In this document: positions 1 through 6,206 of the stretch, piece after piece
Layout of the letters: each line of letters opens with the position of its first letter
Position numbering within the stretch: position 1 is the stretch's first letter
NCBI GenBank assembly: GCA_017613485.1
Contig: JAGADS010000292.1
Location: forward strand, 1-7,407
Length of the DNA stretch: 7,407 nucleotides
Reading direction: 5' to 3'
Source: Treponema sp.
Lineage (GTDB): Bacteria; Spirochaetota; Spirochaetia; Treponematales; Treponemataceae
The notes under the pieces: generated by a model
Seen by the model: only the letters and a program-made list of their open reading frames with translations
Told to the model about the DNA's origin: nothing
The model's database searches: none
Position numbers and translations under genes: made by a program

Positions 1-495
1 GACAACAGGGAACTCAGCGACATAGTTCAGATACATTACATAGAGCTTCCTAAGATTGAAGAAATCATGAAAAAACAGCCTGAACACTTGTCGGAAATTG
101 AATTCTGGGCTATGCTAATAATGCACACCGAGAGTTTTTACGGTTTTTTGCCTGCAAAAAATGCGAGCCTTCGCGAGCAAGCAAAAACTCTAAGAGCAAG
201 CTATAGCTTGCGACAGGAGGAGATGAACATGGCAGAGACACTACTAAACACCATGAGCCGTGACCAGCAGGAATGGGAGAACCAGATAGGCTACGAGCGT
301 TTTGTCCGTGACTGTATCTCCAGGGAAAACAACGCATACAGGAAAGGAGAGAAGGAGGGTGCCTCCCAGAAAGCCATAGAAGCCGCAGAGAACCTTTTGA
401 GGATGGGTCTCGGTACATACGAACAGATAGCACAGGCACAGGGTCTCCCCCTTGAGAAAGTACAGGAAATTGCACAATGCATAATGCTTAATTAA
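1..495 (+). CDS. Rpn-family (PDDEXK_2-type) nuclease/putative transposase, 3' part only
   Basis: The frame is open from base 1, so the gene enters from outside the window; 164 C-terminal residues are visible and the ATG at 67 is internal. The stretch from IVQIHYIELPKIEEI (about residues 8-22) to LSEIEFWAMLI resembles the middle of Rpn/PF12784-like proteins. A KGEKEG linker (about 115-120) and an end resembling a small helix-turn-helix (about 134-160, MGLGTYEQIAQAQGLPLEKV) also match how these proteins end. Family members are PD-(D/E)XK nucleases linked to recombination and often annotated as transposases; the catalytic core would lie in the missing N-terminal part, so activity cannot be judged. 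Residues about 45-72 are encoded by a DNA segment dense in inverted repeats and look like an extra in-frame insert. The family call rests on remembered motif similarity. Confidence 0.8.
   Translation, partial: DNRELSDIVQIHYIELPKIEEIMKKQPEHLSEIEFWAMLIMHTESFYGFLPAKNASLREQAKTLRASYSLRQEEMNMAETLLNTMSRDQQEWENQIGYERFVRDCISRENNAYRKGEKEGASQKAIEAAENLLRMGLGTYEQIAQAQGLPLEKVQEIAQCIMLN
131..211. repeat. Cluster of nested inverted repeats inside the Rpn coding frame
   Basis: Several inverted repeats are packed into about 80 bases. A 9-base outer pair (131-139, agagttttt, with 183-191, aaaaactct) encloses an 8-base-arm hairpin with a 2-base loop (144-151/154-161, ttttttgc and gcaaaaaa) and a small gcga/tcgc hairpin (163-166/171-174). 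Next to these lies a perfect 16-base palindrome (196-211, gcaagctatagcttgc). The hexamer gcaagc occurs at 177-182 and again at 196-201. The reading frame stays open through the whole cluster. The repeats are directly visible; that they form a mobile palindromic element is inference. Confidence 0.65.
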
Positions 496-553
496 AAAAC
501 AAGCGGATCTGCATGGGGAATATTTCTCCAAACAAATCCGCCTGTAAAAAAAA
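491..553 (-). terminator. Probable rho-independent terminator of the downstream barrel gene
   Basis: Read on the - strand, the arms at 545-536 and 508-499 form a 10-base stem with one mismatch. An inner 7-base stem with one mismatch (530-524 with 520-514) closes on a 3-base loop. The structure is followed by a run of six T (complement of 494-499) and further AT. It lies about 40 bases past the stop of the - strand gene at 587. On the + strand the hairpin is followed by A's, so it is not a good terminator for the Rpn gene that ends at 495. Confidence 0.6.
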
Positions 554-586
554 CTAGATTAGGAATTCTTAGTTATGCATCCTGCA

Positions 587-1705
587 TTAGAAAGAATACT
601 TCCATGAGAGAGGAATAGCTCCTCTAAAGTTACCGTCATTGAACTCCATCTTGAAACCAGCACTGAATGTGTTATTTCCAAGTTTGTAGTTTGCTTCAGG
701 ATATAAAAATACTACTGGCTTATAACGATAATCATGATACTCATTGCTTACATCATCTGTTATATCAAAGAAGAAGTAGCTCTTAGCACCAACAGAGAAA
801 CTTTCGTTAACATCATACATAACTTTAAGACCTGTGTATAAATCATAAGTCCAGTTTGCCTCAGTAAACAAGTTTGTTCCCAAGTCAGCTGCAAGTGTAA
901 GCTTATCAATACCCTTGTACTCAAAACCAGCATTCAAAAGCATTTTTCCCAACAAAGAACGGTCATAATACCAATAATAATTTTCAAATAAAATGGTTTG
1001 TATCATTGTTAATCTCTCTTTTGCATAAGAAAAACCTGCATAAATATCCATATCCTGAACAGCAGAAATCTTTGCATAAGCACCTATTGAAAAATTATTA
1101 ATAACATCATTGAATGTAACTGCAAATGCACCGATGTTCTCAACCTCATATTCTGCTCCAAAATTTAAATCAAGTTTGCGACTGTTATCGACAATATCAT
1201 CAAATATTAAGCCATAATCTATTCCAGCTCCAATAGACAAACCTTCAACAGGCTTAACCAAAAGACCAAAGTTTCCAGTATAATTTCCAAGAACAATCTT
1301 ATAATCCATAACAGGGAAGTATGAACCAGCTGCAAATTCCCTACCATCACTTGTTGCCAACGCCAGTTGCAGCACATCTATGGGGCGAAACTTGATGTAA
1401 CTATCATTTGATGACCAACCACCAAAACGTGCCCTGATTTTTTTATCACCAGCAACATCTTCACTTTCAGACCCAATCCATACAGAGAAATTAGCATTTA
1501 CATCAACTTTATCACTTTTGTATTCAGCCTGCATTCGCTCTTCGATTTGACCAGAATGATGATCTTCATCAAAAGTATCTCCAATGAGCCATGTATCTGT
1601 TGATACCTCATTCTCGAACTTAAGTTCACCTTCTGCAAAGGCAGATCCCATCACAGCAAATGCAAGAACAGCACCTGCGGCCAGTGTTTTGCTTAATAAT
1701 TTCAT
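587..1705 (-). CDS. Secreted outer-membrane beta-barrel-like protein (paralogue A)
   Basis: This 372-residue protein has a clear Sec signal peptide: K near the start, a hydrophobic core over about residues 8-20, and AFA before a predicted cleavage after residue 24. The mature part alternates polar and hydrophobic/aromatic residues in many short strands separated by G/N/D-rich turns. It ends in SWKYSF, and a terminal aromatic residue preceded by alternating aromatics is the usual BAM-recognised ending of outer-membrane barrels. A porin or surface barrel is therefore likely, but I do not recognise a named family and substrate is unknown. It matches the next gene at about half of positions, including FENE.STDT, NDSY.KFRP, LGNYTGN, INNF.IGA and the last seven residues. 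An aromatic-rich stretch (YYWYYDRS, about residue 245) differs from the paralogue and may be an exposed loop. The start is set by GGAG six bases upstream. Confidence 0.8.
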   Translation of the reverse strand: MKLLSKTLAAGAVLAFAVMGSAFAEGELKFENEVSTDTWLIGDTFDEDHHSGQIEERMQAEYKSDKVDVNANFSVWIGSESEDVAGDKKIRARFGGWSSNDSYIKFRPIDVLQLALATSDGREFAAGSYFPVMDYKIVLGNYTGNFGLLVKPVEGLSIGAGIDYGLIFDDIVDNSRKLDLNFGAEYEVENIGAFAVTFNDVINNFSIGAYAKISAVQDMDIYAGFSYAKERLTMIQTILFENYYWYYDRSLLGKMLLNAGFEYKGIDKLTLAADLGTNLFTEANWTYDLYTGLKVMYDVNESFSVGAKSYFFFDITDDVSNEYHDYRYKPVVFLYPEANYKLGNNTFSAGFKMEFNDGNFRGAIPLSWKYSF

Positions 1706-1711
1706 GATTTA

Positions 1712-1715
1712 CTCC
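1712..1715 (-). promoter_or_regulatory. Shine-Dalgarno for paralogue A
   Basis: GGAG on the - strand lies six bases before the ATG at 1705, in the context atatggagtaaatcATG. The ATG that overlaps this SD runs straight into TAA, so it cannot start the gene. This fixes the start and provides the template for choosing the paralogue's start. Confidence 0.75.
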
Positions 1716-1775
1716 ATATTGACGTTAAATGTGTGCGCCAACTTGTTGAAATACTGTCCCATACGGAACGAAACC

Positions 1776-1803
1776 ACTATACAAAAAAAAAGCGGTTAGT
1801 CAA
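1776..1803 (-). promoter_or_regulatory. Sigma-70-like promoter for paralogue A
   Basis: On the - strand TTGACT (1803-1798) and TATAGT (1781-1776) are separated by 16 bases, nine of which are a T run. Transcription would begin near 1769 and leave a leader of about 64 bases before the ATG at 1705. Both hexamers match the consensus at five of six positions. The paralogue has a similar promoter in the same relative place. Confidence 0.65.
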
Positions 1804-1825
1804 GATTTTCGAGAAATATGAGGAA

Positions 1826-1865
1826 ATTATTCAATTACGAATTAGGCATTAAGAATTACGCATTA
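1826..1865. repeat. Short imperfect repeats of an aattacg/cattaa unit downstream of paralogue B
   Basis: The stretch carries aattacg twice (near 1833 and 1854), interleaved with aattaggcattaag and cattaaaaag. It reads as degenerate tandem units of about 10-13 bases running into the stop codon at 1863-1865. A related aggaattcttagttatgcat stretch lies just downstream of paralogue A (561-580). No GC-rich hairpin with a T run is present here, so there is no evident terminator between the two barrel genes. Confidence 0.4.
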
Positions 1866-2984
1866 AAAAGAGTATTTCCATGAGAGCGGAAAAGCCATGC
1901 CCATGACACCGTCGTAGAATTCCATTTTGATTCCGGCTGTAAACGTATGGCTTCCGGTTTTGTAGGCTACCTCAGGGTACAGGAAAATTGAAGGCTTATA
2001 GCGGTCATCATAATTTCCATTCGTGCTGCTGTCCACAAGGTCAAGGAACATGTAGATTTTTCCGTCTACAGAGAAACTTTTGTTAATATCATATCCGGCT
2101 TTAACTCCGGCATATAAATCATGAGTCCAGTCGGCTTCTATGAAACAGTTTGTCGCAATATCCGCCGCCAGAGTAAGCTTTTCAACTCCCTTGTATTCAA
2201 GACCCGCATTCAACAGGAGCTTACCGTTGATATAGTCGGAGTATTCGTTGTAGCAGTTTGTGAACAGCATGGCATAGACCATATTCATCTTATGCAGCTG
2301 AAAAGACAATCCTGCGTATATGTCCATATTCTTAACTGCCGTAAACTTTGCAAATGCTCCTATACCGAAATTGTTTATTACATTGTTGAATGTCACGGAA
2401 ATCAATCCTATGTCCTTTAGCTCATATTCCCCACCGAAATTCAAATGTATGATATCGTTACTGTCGCTAAGGCCGTCAAACAGGTATCCGAAATTGATTC
2501 CGGCACCAACAGACAAACCTTCAATCGGCTTGAACAATACTCCCACATTACCTGTATAGTTTCCGAGTCCTACAACATAATCATTCAACACGGGAAAAAA
2601 CGAACCGGATGCTTTTTCTGTCGCTTTTTCTGTGGCAACAGCTATCTGTATTTTTTCCATCGGGCGGAATTTAAAATAACTGTCATTAACGCTAAGCCAG
2701 TCAAACTGAGCACGGGATTTTTTCCCCTCCCCTACATCCCCGGTTTCACCCCTGACATCAAGAGAGATATTTGCGTTCAAATCAACTTTCTTGCTTGTGT
2801 AAACTCCCTGAATGCGTTCCTTGATTCCACCAAAACGGCGGTTGTCATTTACCCTGTCACCCAAAATATATGTGTCTGTAGAGATTTCATTCTCAAAAGA
2901 AAAATCACCTTCTGCAAAAACCGGACTTAGTGCTGTGAATGTAAGCAATGCAACTGCAATCAGTACTCTATTCAACATTTTCAT
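1863..2984 (-). CDS. Secreted outer-membrane beta-barrel-like protein (paralogue B)
   Basis: This 373-residue protein is a tandem paralogue of the gene at 587-1705. From the chosen start, its signal peptide (MKMLNRVLIAVALL... ending VFA) is cleaved after residue 24, exactly as in paralogue A, and both mature proteins begin with EG. It has the same alternating strand pattern and the same SWKYSF end, so an outer-membrane barrel is likely. Substrate is unknown. An ATG at 2996 would add four residues (MEQI), but it overlaps the GGAG that should be the SD. Paralogue A has the same SD six bases before its ATG, so 2984 is the better start. The strongest differences from A are near residues 44-52 and 235-255, which are likely loops. 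The next gene downstream is 157 bases away and has its own promoter. Confidence 0.8.
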   Translation of the reverse strand: MKMLNRVLIAVALLTFTALSPVFAEGDFSFENEISTDTYILGDRVNDNRRFGGIKERIQGVYTSKKVDLNANISLDVRGETGDVGEGKKSRAQFDWLSVNDSYFKFRPMEKIQIAVATEKATEKASGSFFPVLNDYVVGLGNYTGNVGVLFKPIEGLSVGAGINFGYLFDGLSDSNDIIHLNFGGEYELKDIGLISVTFNNVINNFGIGAFAKFTAVKNMDIYAGLSFQLHKMNMVYAMLFTNCYNEYSDYINGKLLLNAGLEYKGVEKLTLAADIATNCFIEADWTHDLYAGVKAGYDINKSFSVDGKIYMFLDLVDSSTNGNYDDRYKPSIFLYPEVAYKTGSHTFTAGIKMEFYDGVMGMAFPLSWKYSF

Positions 2985-2990
2985 AATCTG

Positions 2991-2994
2991 CTCC
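2991..2994 (-). promoter_or_regulatory. Shine-Dalgarno that decides the start of paralogue B
   Basis: GGAG on the - strand lies six bases before the ATG at 2984 (atggagcagattATG). It overlaps the upstream in-frame ATG at 2996, which has no SD of its own. The layout matches that of paralogue A. Confidence 0.7.
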
Positions 2995-3021
2995 ATTTTA
3001 TATTCTTATTGAATTTCAATT

Positions 3022-3051
3022 ACTTTACATAAAAAGCAGGCATTTGGTCAA
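3022..3051 (-). promoter_or_regulatory. Probable promoter for paralogue B
   Basis: On the - strand TTGACC (3051-3046) and TAAAGT (3027-3022) are separated by 18 bases. The stretch aligns with the paralogue A promoter: TTGAC, a T-rich spacer, then a T-A-GT -10. The start site would be near 3015, with a leader of about 31 bases. The -10 is weak and the spacer slightly long, so confidence is moderate. Confidence 0.5.
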
Positions 3052-3065
3052 TGGCAAATTTCAAC

Positions 3066-3094
3066 TTGACTTTTTCATTCTTACCTTTTAAACT
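3066..3094 (+). promoter_or_regulatory. Sigma-70-like promoter for the permease gene
   Basis: TTGACT (3066-3071) and TAAACT (3089-3094) are separated by exactly 17 bases. The start site would fall near 3101. That is downstream of the in-frame GTG at 3095, so translation must begin later, at 3125. The -35 lies only 14 bases from the -35 of the divergent barrel promoter. Confidence 0.65.
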
Positions 3095-3112
3095 GTGAAA
3101 AATTCAAATCAC

Positions 3113-3117
3113 GAGGA
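3113..3117 (+). promoter_or_regulatory. Shine-Dalgarno that decides the permease start
   Basis: GAGGA lies about eight bases before the ATG at 3125 and no comparable site precedes the GTG at 3095. It supports a protein beginning MFNIKW, whose first membrane helix starts almost at once. Confidence 0.65.
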
Positions 3118-3124
3118 ATCAATA

Positions 3125-4477
3125 ATGTTCAATATAAAGTGGATTGTTCTGGCCATTGCAATTTTAATGTATATTCTTGTCATTGCATTTCAGGATAAAA
3201 AAGTGTGGTTCACGACCCTTGCCGCAGTTCTTGTCATCGCAATAGGAATTATTTTACCCAACGCAATATTTACTCTTCCACCTGACATTTCTTCCGGCTC
3301 AACACTTCAGGCACGTCTTTATTCGCTTGTGCACAGTTTCCGCGACATCGTGAACTGGAATGTCCTTATGATTTACCTTGGCAGCATGATCATAGCAGCC
3401 CTCTTCATCTATTCAAAAGTACCGGCCCGCATTGCAGACTCAATTATCTCCCACAGTAAAAATACAGGACTTGCCATCATCGCCATACTTGCAATGACAG
3501 GCATCATCTCCATATTTGTAGAGAATGTCGCAACCGTACTTGTAATGGCACCAATTGCACTTGCACTGTGTAAAAAGCTCAAGATGAACCCAACGCTGTT
3601 CATGATAGGTCTTGCCGTTATGAGCAATCTTGAGGGAACTGCAACACTTGTGGGTGATCCGCCATCAATGATTTTTGCTAGCTATGCCGGATACAACTTC
3701 AACGACTTCTTTGTCCACAACGGCAGGCTTTCGATTTTCTTCATAGTTCAGACAGGACTTCTTGCAGGCTGTATTTTCTTCTATTTCTTTTTTGCCAAGG
3801 CAGGAAAAAACAAGATTCAGGTTGACAAAGATCCTGTCATCTCCTGGTTCCCGTTCATTTTGCTTCTGACTATGATTCTGGGTCTTGCCGCCGTTTCATT
3901 CATTCCGACAGACTTTACATATTTGAGCGGTCTTCTAGTCCTGGGACTGGGCATCATAGGTCTTTTGTGGTACCGCCTGATTCAAAAAAAATCTTTTAAG
4001 GACACATGCACTGTCGTTAAAGAACTTGACTGGGAGACAATCTTTTTCCTTATAGGTATTTTCATCGTAATCGGTGCAATAGAGTCAGCAGGCCTTTTGA
4101 ATGACTTCGCAATGTTCCTCTCATCACTGACAGGCGGCTCAAAGATTCTGGGCTTTGTAATCATACTTTCTGTTTCAATTGTCATAAGCGGATTCGTGGA
4201 CAATGTGCCATACATCATCACAATGCTTCCTGTAGCAGACAAAATGGCACAGGCAATGGGATTAAAAGGAGAACTTTTCATGTTTGCTCTGCTGGTGGGA
4301 AGCTGTCTTGGCGGCAACCTGACCCCGTTCGGTGCATCTGCAAATGTGGTTGCAATGGGCATCGTAAAAAAAGAAGGCTATCCGATGAACTTCGGCAAAT
4401 GGCTCAAGGCAGGCGTCCCTTTCACCATCATAACAACAGCGGCGGCGGCCATAGTCCTCTGGCTTTTGTGGGCATAA
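3125..4477 (+). CDS. ArsB/NhaD/SLC13-type inner-membrane permease (ion transporter superfamily)
   Basis: This 450-residue polytopic membrane protein has about ten or more hydrophobic segments, including residues 5-22, 31-50, 78-96, 115-135, 203-224, 240-260, 267-283, 304-325, 342-358 and 432-449. It shows the family's two related halves: FVENVATVLVMAP (131-143) with NLEGTATLVGDPPSMI (168-183), and FVDNVPYIITMLP (357-369) with CLGGNLTPFGASANVV (394-409). In this superfamily these paired half-helix segments carry the substrate and ion site. Members move arsenite, Na+/H+, or di- and tricarboxylates, and the sequence alone does not say which; no arsenic regulator or reductase is nearby. The start is the ATG at 3125, with GAGGA about eight bases upstream. 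A GTG at 3095 would add ten residues, but it lies before the expected transcript start. The gene is followed by a long hairpin and a small gene on the same strand. Confidence 0.85.
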   Translation: MFNIKWIVLAIAILMYILVIAFQDKKVWFTTLAAVLVIAIGIILPNAIFTLPPDISSGSTLQARLYSLVHSFRDIVNWNVLMIYLGSMIIAALFIYSKVPARIADSIISHSKNTGLAIIAILAMTGIISIFVENVATVLVMAPIALALCKKLKMNPTLFMIGLAVMSNLEGTATLVGDPPSMIFASYAGYNFNDFFVHNGRLSIFFIVQTGLLAGCIFFYFFFAKAGKNKIQVDKDPVISWFPFILLLTMILGLAAVSFIPTDFTYLSGLLVLGLGIIGLLWYRLIQKKSFKDTCTVVKELDWETIFFLIGIFIVIGAIESAGLLNDFAMFLSSLTGGSKILGFVIILSVSIVISGFVDNVPYIITMLPVADKMAQAMGLKGELFMFALLVGSCLGGNLTPFGASANVVAMGIVKKEGYPMNFGKWLKAGVPFTIITTAAAAIVLWLLWA

Positions 4478-4487
4478 TTTCCTAAAG

Positions 4488-4527
4488 TCACCCCTCTTTT
4501 TTTCCGATAGGGGAAATAGAGAGGTGA
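4488..4527 (+). promoter_or_regulatory. Long hairpin that includes the SD of the small gene
   Basis: Two 18-base arms (4488-4505 and 4510-4527) flank a gata loop. As RNA they give 14 Watson-Crick pairs, two G-U pairs and two mismatches. The 3' arm contains gaggtga (4521-4527), the SD for the ATG at 4533. The hairpin could therefore hide the ribosome site, act as a processing or stability barrier after the permease gene, or both. No T run follows, so it does not look like an intrinsic terminator. The structure is visible in the sequence; the regulation is inference. Confidence 0.55.
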
Positions 4528-4532
4528 TTGTT

Positions 4533-4928
4533 ATGTACGCAAAAGATATTAACCTGAATGCACAGACATATAATTCGCTCTTTACTTCTACTTCACCGGG
4601 GCGGATTACTGTTCCTGTAAAGAACAACGTAGCTATCTATACTCAATTTGAGCATGTCAGCGGTACTCCGGCACCAAAAGGCGAACGTGGAGTTCCTGTC
4701 AATAAAATAAGAATTCTCAATACACTCATAGACCATCTTATCACAATGAAGCAGAAAGTTCCGCTTGGAGATAATGCAGCAGGCTTGAAAGACGCAGATT
4801 TGGAAGCCCAGATTGTAAGCTATCAGAGGCAGATTAAAGATGTCGTAGATACAGCCGCCTCCACAGGAACCTATGGACTAGCAGGCCTGATGCCCGAAGC
4901 CGGAGAGGTATTTTCCATCTCAGCATAA
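4533..4928 (+). CDS. Small protein of unknown function (131 residues)
   Basis: I do not recognise a family. The protein has no signal peptide or membrane segment, so it is probably cytoplasmic. It starts with a polar N-terminus and a PGRITVPVKNNVAIY stretch (about 22-36) that could form beta strands. A Gly/Pro-rich turn follows (GTPAPKGERGVPV, 44-56), then two probable amphipathic helices (about 57-75 and 87-110) and a Gly-rich tail. An SD-like AGAGGTGAT lies about six bases before the ATG at 4533. The in-frame GTG at 4524 is part of that SD and is unlikely to be the start. The gene lies 55 bases after the permease on the same strand and may be cotranscribed. It ends three bases from the stop of the convergent binding-protein gene. 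Good SD placement, a full-length open frame and varied composition support a real gene. Confidence 0.7.
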   Translation: MYAKDINLNAQTYNSLFTSTSPGRITVPVKNNVAIYTQFEHVSGTPAPKGERGVPVNKIRILNTLIDHLITMKQKVPLGDNAAGLKDADLEAQIVSYQRQIKDVVDTAASTGTYGLAGLMPEAGEVFSISA

Positions 4929-4931
4929 AAT

Positions 4932-6206
4932 TTACCACGCGGTTCTGTTGTAGCTTGCTATGAAATCTTCAAGTGATGTATATGTCTCAGGATCTTTATC
5001 GGTGTCACATCTTTCTGTATAATACGGAATGAATACCTGTTTTTTTATGTTTGCCCATCTGTTAGGCAGCAAAAATCCGAAATCCATGTTTGCCTCGGTC
5101 GGAAGGTTTTCCGTAAGCACCCTGTAATGGCCAGGAAAAATAGATATATTCACTTCCTTGAGGGATGAAAAACCGCCTGCTATTCCGAATGACTTTGAAT
5201 CAAGATTCATTTTCTCGCTGCGTTCTATAAGGGCCTGCTGGGTCTCTGTGGAATAGAACCAGTAGATGAACTGCTCGCTAAGTTTTTTGTTCCTTGATTT
5301 CTTATACATTCCCATAGTGACAATGGCATCTTCAACAGGGAATTTCTGTGCGTCGTTTATAAGCCACCTGAATGTCAGGTTCTGAGAGAATTCATTTGAA
5401 AGAGAAAAAAGCTCGTCACTGGTCATAAAGGCAAGAAGGCATTTTTCCGTTGAAACCCACCTGTACTTTGGCATGTAAAGGTAATTGAACATGAAATTCT
5501 GCTCAAGCACCGTAGACTGATTAACCTCGTCTGTCCATTTGCGCATGTACTCAACTGTCGCATTAAGACCATAATCATTCCACTTAAAGCCATCCTCAGA
5601 CTGCTCATATCCTGCACCCAGAATCTTTGAGGCCTCATAAACAAAATCGTAGTCCCATGAGGGAGCAAAACCAATTTTTATATAGTCACCGTATTTATCA
5701 GTTGCATTAAAAGCAGCCGCACATTCCTTTATTGCATCCAGCGAAAGAACATGCTGATCCGGCAAGAACTCCTCGTTTGACTTAAGGCACACCATCGCAG
5801 GAAGATTATAGCTCACAGGAAGAAGATACTGTTTTTCGTCCACAACACCGTATTCAAGAAGCTGCGGATAGAAAATCGATTTATCAAGCCCCTTCTCTGA
5901 AAAAATCCTTTTATCCAAAGGTGAATAATAGTTTTTTGCGGTGGGACTTTTAAGCCATGGACCTATAATCAAATCCGGCATTATCTCGTTTTTTTGCGGA
6001 GGAAGAGATGCAGAGGGATTCTCCTTGTATACAACGACAGCCTTCATATCCTCATGAGTTGAATTGAACAGCTCGGCATAGGAGGCAAACTCAGGCCTGT
6101 CAGTCCAGATTATAATTGTAGAATCCTTTTCCTTACATCCCAAGAGTAAAGCTGAAAACACAAGGGCAAGAACAACGGCTGTTCTTTTAAGCACGTGCAA
6201 GTTCAT
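4932..6206 (-). CDS. Extracellular solute-binding lipoprotein (ABC-type, family 1-like)
   Basis: From the chosen start this is a 424-residue protein with a lipoprotein signal: KR near the N-terminus, a hydrophobic core, then LLLGC, so Cys24 would be lipidated. The body looks like a bilobal ABC substrate-binding protein. IIIWTDRPEFASYAELFN opens the first lobe, PDLIIGPWL follows, YLLPVSYNLPAMVC sits where the lobes usually cross, and SEQFIYWFYSTETQQALIE is typical of the C-terminal part of sugar/oligosaccharide-type binders. The ligand is unknown. The frame extends upstream to 6272, but that would place an extra segment before the signal peptide and lie inside the aminotransferase gene. The ATG at 6206 gives a normal signal peptide and overlaps the aminotransferase stop by 20 bases, which suggests translational coupling; its SD is weak. 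No permease or ATPase partner is seen in the window. Confidence 0.8.
   Translation of the reverse strand: MNLHVLKRTAVVLALVFSALLLGCKEKDSTIIIWTDRPEFASYAELFNSTHEDMKAVVVYKENPSASLPPQKNEIMPDLIIGPWLKSPTAKNYYSPLDKRIFSEKGLDKSIFYPQLLEYGVVDEKQYLLPVSYNLPAMVCLKSNEEFLPDQHVLSLDAIKECAAAFNATDKYGDYIKIGFAPSWDYDFVYEASKILGAGYEQSEDGFKWNDYGLNATVEYMRKWTDEVNQSTVLEQNFMFNYLYMPKYRWVSTEKCLLAFMTSDELFSLSNEFSQNLTFRWLINDAQKFPVEDAIVTMGMYKKSRNKKLSEQFIYWFYSTETQQALIERSEKMNLDSKSFGIAGGFSSLKEVNISIFPGHYRVLTENLPTEANMDFGFLLPNRWANIKKQVFIPYYTERCDTDKDPETYTSLEDFIASYNRTAW

Noticed and set aside
196..211. Operator for a dimeric repressor at the 16-base palindrome
   Set aside because: It lies deep inside a coding region with no promoter nearby and within a group of other inverted repeats, so an inserted repeat element explains it better.
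110..475. 121-codon - strand frame antisense to the Rpn gene
   Set aside because: The + frame continues from the window edge with family motifs; the antisense product is low-complexity and lacks a supported start.
2445..2930. 161-codon + strand frame antisense to paralogue B
   Set aside because: The opposite strand encodes a protein with a signal peptide and a close paralogue; the antisense frame has no SD and no recognisable protein features.
3095..3124. GTG start at 3095 giving a longer permease
   Set aside because: It directly follows the -10 box and precedes the expected transcript start near 3101; the ATG at 3125 has a good SD and a normal N-terminal helix.
3982..4362. 126-codon - strand frame antisense to the permease
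   Set aside because: It is a shadow of the strongly supported membrane protein and shows no motifs of its own.
4488..4527. Intrinsic terminator of the permease gene
   Set aside because: The stem is strong but no T run follows on the + strand, and the 3' arm leads directly into an SD and start codon.
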